This document shows positions 63,248 to 64,000 of a DNA stretch of 64,000 nt, in pieces. Under the pieces are notes generated by a model that was given only the letters and a program-made list of their open reading frames with translations, searched no databases and had not been told where the DNA came from. The stretch lies in NCBI GenBank assembly GCA_963691655.1, contig OY829329.1:58169408-58233407 (forward strand), given 5' to 3'. Origin of the DNA: Toxonevra muliebris. Lineage: Eukaryota; Arthropoda; Insecta; Diptera; Pallopteridae. The translations under genes and the position numbers were made by a program. Numbering within the stretch: position 1 is the first letter of the stretch; the number at the start of each line of letters is the position of its first letter.

Positions 63248-64000
63248 TGATAAGCAAGTAATTCCTGTTGTTAATACTAAACTTTGTTATTCATCAGAGT
63301 AGCAAGGAATTCCCACAATGACTGATAGCTCAAACACTTATTTATATTTGGCTTATCATGAATAAATATATATAAATTAAGCTCGTGAAATATATTGTAC
63401 ATAATTCATTTAAATTCTTTAATGTTTCTTTATAAAAAATTCAAAATATATGAATATATTTTAATTCTAAAAAGTGTCATACAATCTCACAAAAATAAAA
63501 ATATAACATTTCCTCATAAATTTCAATAATTGCTTTAGTTATTTCGAAAGATAACCTATCAAAGATACTGAGAAACTGCAGTTAATTTTACACTTATCAT
63601 TCTTAGAACAATGAGAAAGCGTACAGTAATTCAACATCTCAGTTACTTATATTTATTCGGAATATTCCTTGTAAAAAAATATATTTGAATTGAGATATTT
63701 GATACACTGCAATCTCAATATTCGATTGTTCTCATCTATTAAATTTCTTTCCCAGTCTTTGCCCCAAACTTGATTCACTCAGTAAAGCAAGGAGGTAAGG
63801 TGCGAGATAAACAATACCCCAATAAAAAATTTCCGAACTTGCAAAATTAATATTTTATTATAGTTCTTGACTACGCACTTGAAGTTTTCTGAAGAGGCCT
63901 TATCATATCATACTTACAATTAAAAATTTAAATAACCCAAACATTTTTTAATTCAAACAAAAAAATACGAGTTGATTTATTTTGTATCCGATACATGAAA
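63248..64000. other. Upstream of TEP-2, no exon recognised
   Basis: AT-rich. I searched the minus strand for MG1-MG2 exon sequence ([12 protein letters not shown] or YILPKF-like) and for a signal peptide and found neither. Apart from the duplicated segment at 63336-63445, I see nothing. Confidence 0.5.

Overview
The window is an AT-rich, intron-rich eukaryotic region crowded with insect transposable elements. The genes and elements (thioester-containing proteins, three Tc1/mariner copies, piggyBac-like, hAT-like and PIF/Harbinger-like elements, RNase H-bearing non-LTR retrotransposons) point to a higher dipteran. A tephritid-type fruit fly is my inference, not shown by the sequence. No rRNA, CRISPR array or prokaryotic operon is visible.

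Layout. 1-19.2 kb: no host gene that I can support. It holds two near-identical 5'-truncated I-clade-like non-LTR copies (1-1229 and about 14891-16400), a hAT-like element with an 8-bp target duplication (2838-3897), an internally deleted piggyBac-like element (5626-7065), a TIR element (7639-8855), a PIF/Harbinger-like element (11146-12140), a degenerate minisatellite and microsatellites. 19.2-24.5 kb: a 497-bp TIR element in the upstream region of an 8-exon plus-strand gene whose 871-residue product has the armadillo plus coiled-coil architecture of CIP2A. 25.3-56.1 kb: a minus-strand thioester-containing protein gene (TEP-1 here), rebuilt as 19 exons, 1479 residues, from a signal-peptide exon at 56005-56096 to a GPI-like tail ending at 25300. 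Its first intron is about 17.8 kb and is packed with transposons and minisatellites. 57.7-61.9 kb: the 3' part of a second minus-strand TEP gene (TEP-2), nine exons, 1117 residues, whose MG1-MG2 exons are not in the window. 62.2-63.2 kb: a further hAT-like element.

How the genes relate. TEP-1 and TEP-2 are tandem paralogues in the same orientation, both with an intact GCGEQ thioester motif and both lacking a histidine at the position expected for the complement C3 catalytic His. TEP-1 looks membrane-anchored and TEP-2 secreted. TEP-1 is convergent with the CIP2A-like gene, with 773 bp between stop codons. Exon joins come from splice consensus, reading-phase closure at every junction and alignment between the two paralogues; no transcript data were available.
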